A stretch of 58,507 bases of DNA, from contig NZ_JADPJH010000028.1 of the NCBI RefSeq assembly GCF_023073315.1, forward strand, positions 223,660 to 282,166. The letters are read 5' to 3'. The stretch comes from Bradyrhizobium sp. 1 (GTDB taxonomy: Bacteria; Pseudomonadota; Alphaproteobacteria; Rhizobiales; Xanthobacteraceae). Numbering within the stretch: the stretch's first letter is position 1; every line of letters starts with the position of its first letter. The notes beneath the pieces are model-generated. The model had not been told where the DNA came from and did not search any database. It was given only the letters and a program-made list of their open reading frames with translations. The position numbers and the translations under genes were made by a program. This document shows positions 58,073-58,507 of this stretch, in pieces.

Positions 58073-58507
58073 GATGGTCGGACGGCTTATGCCGTGCTCT
58101 CCCGGGAGCCGAACTTTCCTTCTGGCCTCCCTCGCCCCGCGAATTGACGATGCTGTCCGCCCGGTTGGGCTCGCACACACCTCCGCGAAAGCTTGACCGT
58201 AGCAACGACGGCCAGGACCACACGGTTTTGCCGTACGCACGGCCCGCCATTTCGCCACAGGGTTCTCCGGCGGTGTACACCCGACCGGAAAAATGTTGGC
58301 GAGACGGACCTTTCAGCGCCGCTCGTCCGCACGCGGTTTCGGGCTCACAGGGACTACCCGCCCTGCCCGCACCTCTCGCGCACGACGCTGCCGCGTCCAC
58401 CGCAACCCGGCTCGCGTTCGTGACGACGTACGATCGCCCCTCAAGGTCGAGCCGGAATGACCGACACATACGCTAAAACCGAATTTCGGTAAAGTGGAAT
58501 ATTTTTG

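Larger units (their letters stand above)
57658..58507. other. Terminal 850-base stretch without a supported gene; repeat-rich
   Basis: Several short frames occur but none has a convincing start or family. The stretch contains a long inverted repeat at 57717-57855 and another at 57958-58072. From memory the sequence around 57955-58440 resembles a family of dispersed noncoding repeats in Bradyrhizobium; this needs a search. Confidence 0.5.

Noticed and set aside
58144..58476. 110-codon forward frame in the terminal repeat region
   Set aside because: Arg/Pro/Ala-rich translation typical of a noncoding GC-rich repeat; similar frames are often mis-annotated.
1..58507. tRNA, rRNA, CRISPR, transposase, integrase or toxin-antitoxin genes
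   Set aside because: None recognised on either strand by reading; small RNAs cannot be excluded without a covariance-model search.

Overview
The window is GC-rich, densely coded alphaproteobacterial DNA. It most resembles a Bradyrhizobium or close Rhizobiales chromosome: it carries GcrA-type and phasin proteins, many 60-100 residue lineage-type hypothetical proteins, DctA, SoxCD, and dispersed palindromes of the GGTGGGTTA...TAACCCACC kind. The genus assignment is an inference from recognised protein families, not from a search. I see no rRNA, tRNA, CRISPR array, transposase or integrase.

Left part (1-25 kb) is mixed housekeeping and accessory content. It holds a truncated DUF6894 protein, small hypotheticals, a PhyH-type dioxygenase, an Nramp-type metal transporter and an enolase-superfamily enzyme. 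These are followed by an orphan soxC-soxD pair, arginase, and a signalling/secretion block (FecR protein and CHASE2-PAS-GGDEF-EAL protein, divergent from a TpsB-type outer-membrane transporter). Then come an alpha/beta hydrolase, a cytochrome c behind a FixK-like box, a phasin, and a small regulatory island (DUF6456-like, GcrA-like, XRE/S24 repressor) with five matching candidate operator sites. The part ends with quinone oxidoreductase and a MoxR/CoxE-like AAA+/VWA pair.

Right part (25.7-57 kb) is a purine and small-amide nitrogen-scavenging island. A TetR-adenine deaminase-AzgA-type permease operon is followed by formamidase, DctA, an unrecognised 457-residue protein and allantoate amidohydrolase. 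Next is a BMP-family nucleoside-type ABC transporter with an embedded biuret-hydrolase-like enzyme and a CDA-fold nucleobase deaminase. A Tsx-like outer-membrane channel stands divergent from a second BMP-type ABC transporter. The last block has 8-oxoguanine deaminase, a two-subunit xanthine dehydrogenase, an NCS2 xanthine/urate permease, a UraD-UraH fusion, PuuE allantoinase and a DUF3830 protein. Together they can take adenine, guanine and oxidised guanine to urate, and 5-hydroxyisourate to ureidoglycolate. The urate oxidase step is not encoded here.

The strongest regulatory observation is a set of -24/-12 (sigma-54) promoter matches, all with GG-N10-GC spacing. They stand before dctA, the first BMP ABC operon, 8-oxoguanine deaminase, xanthine dehydrogenase and the DUF3830-puuE-uraDH operon, with a weaker one before allC. 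This implies control of the island by nitrogen limitation (NtrC-type) with DctD-type control of dctA. The extreme right end (57.7-58.5 kb) has no convincing gene and holds long inverted repeats that look like dispersed genomic repeats.
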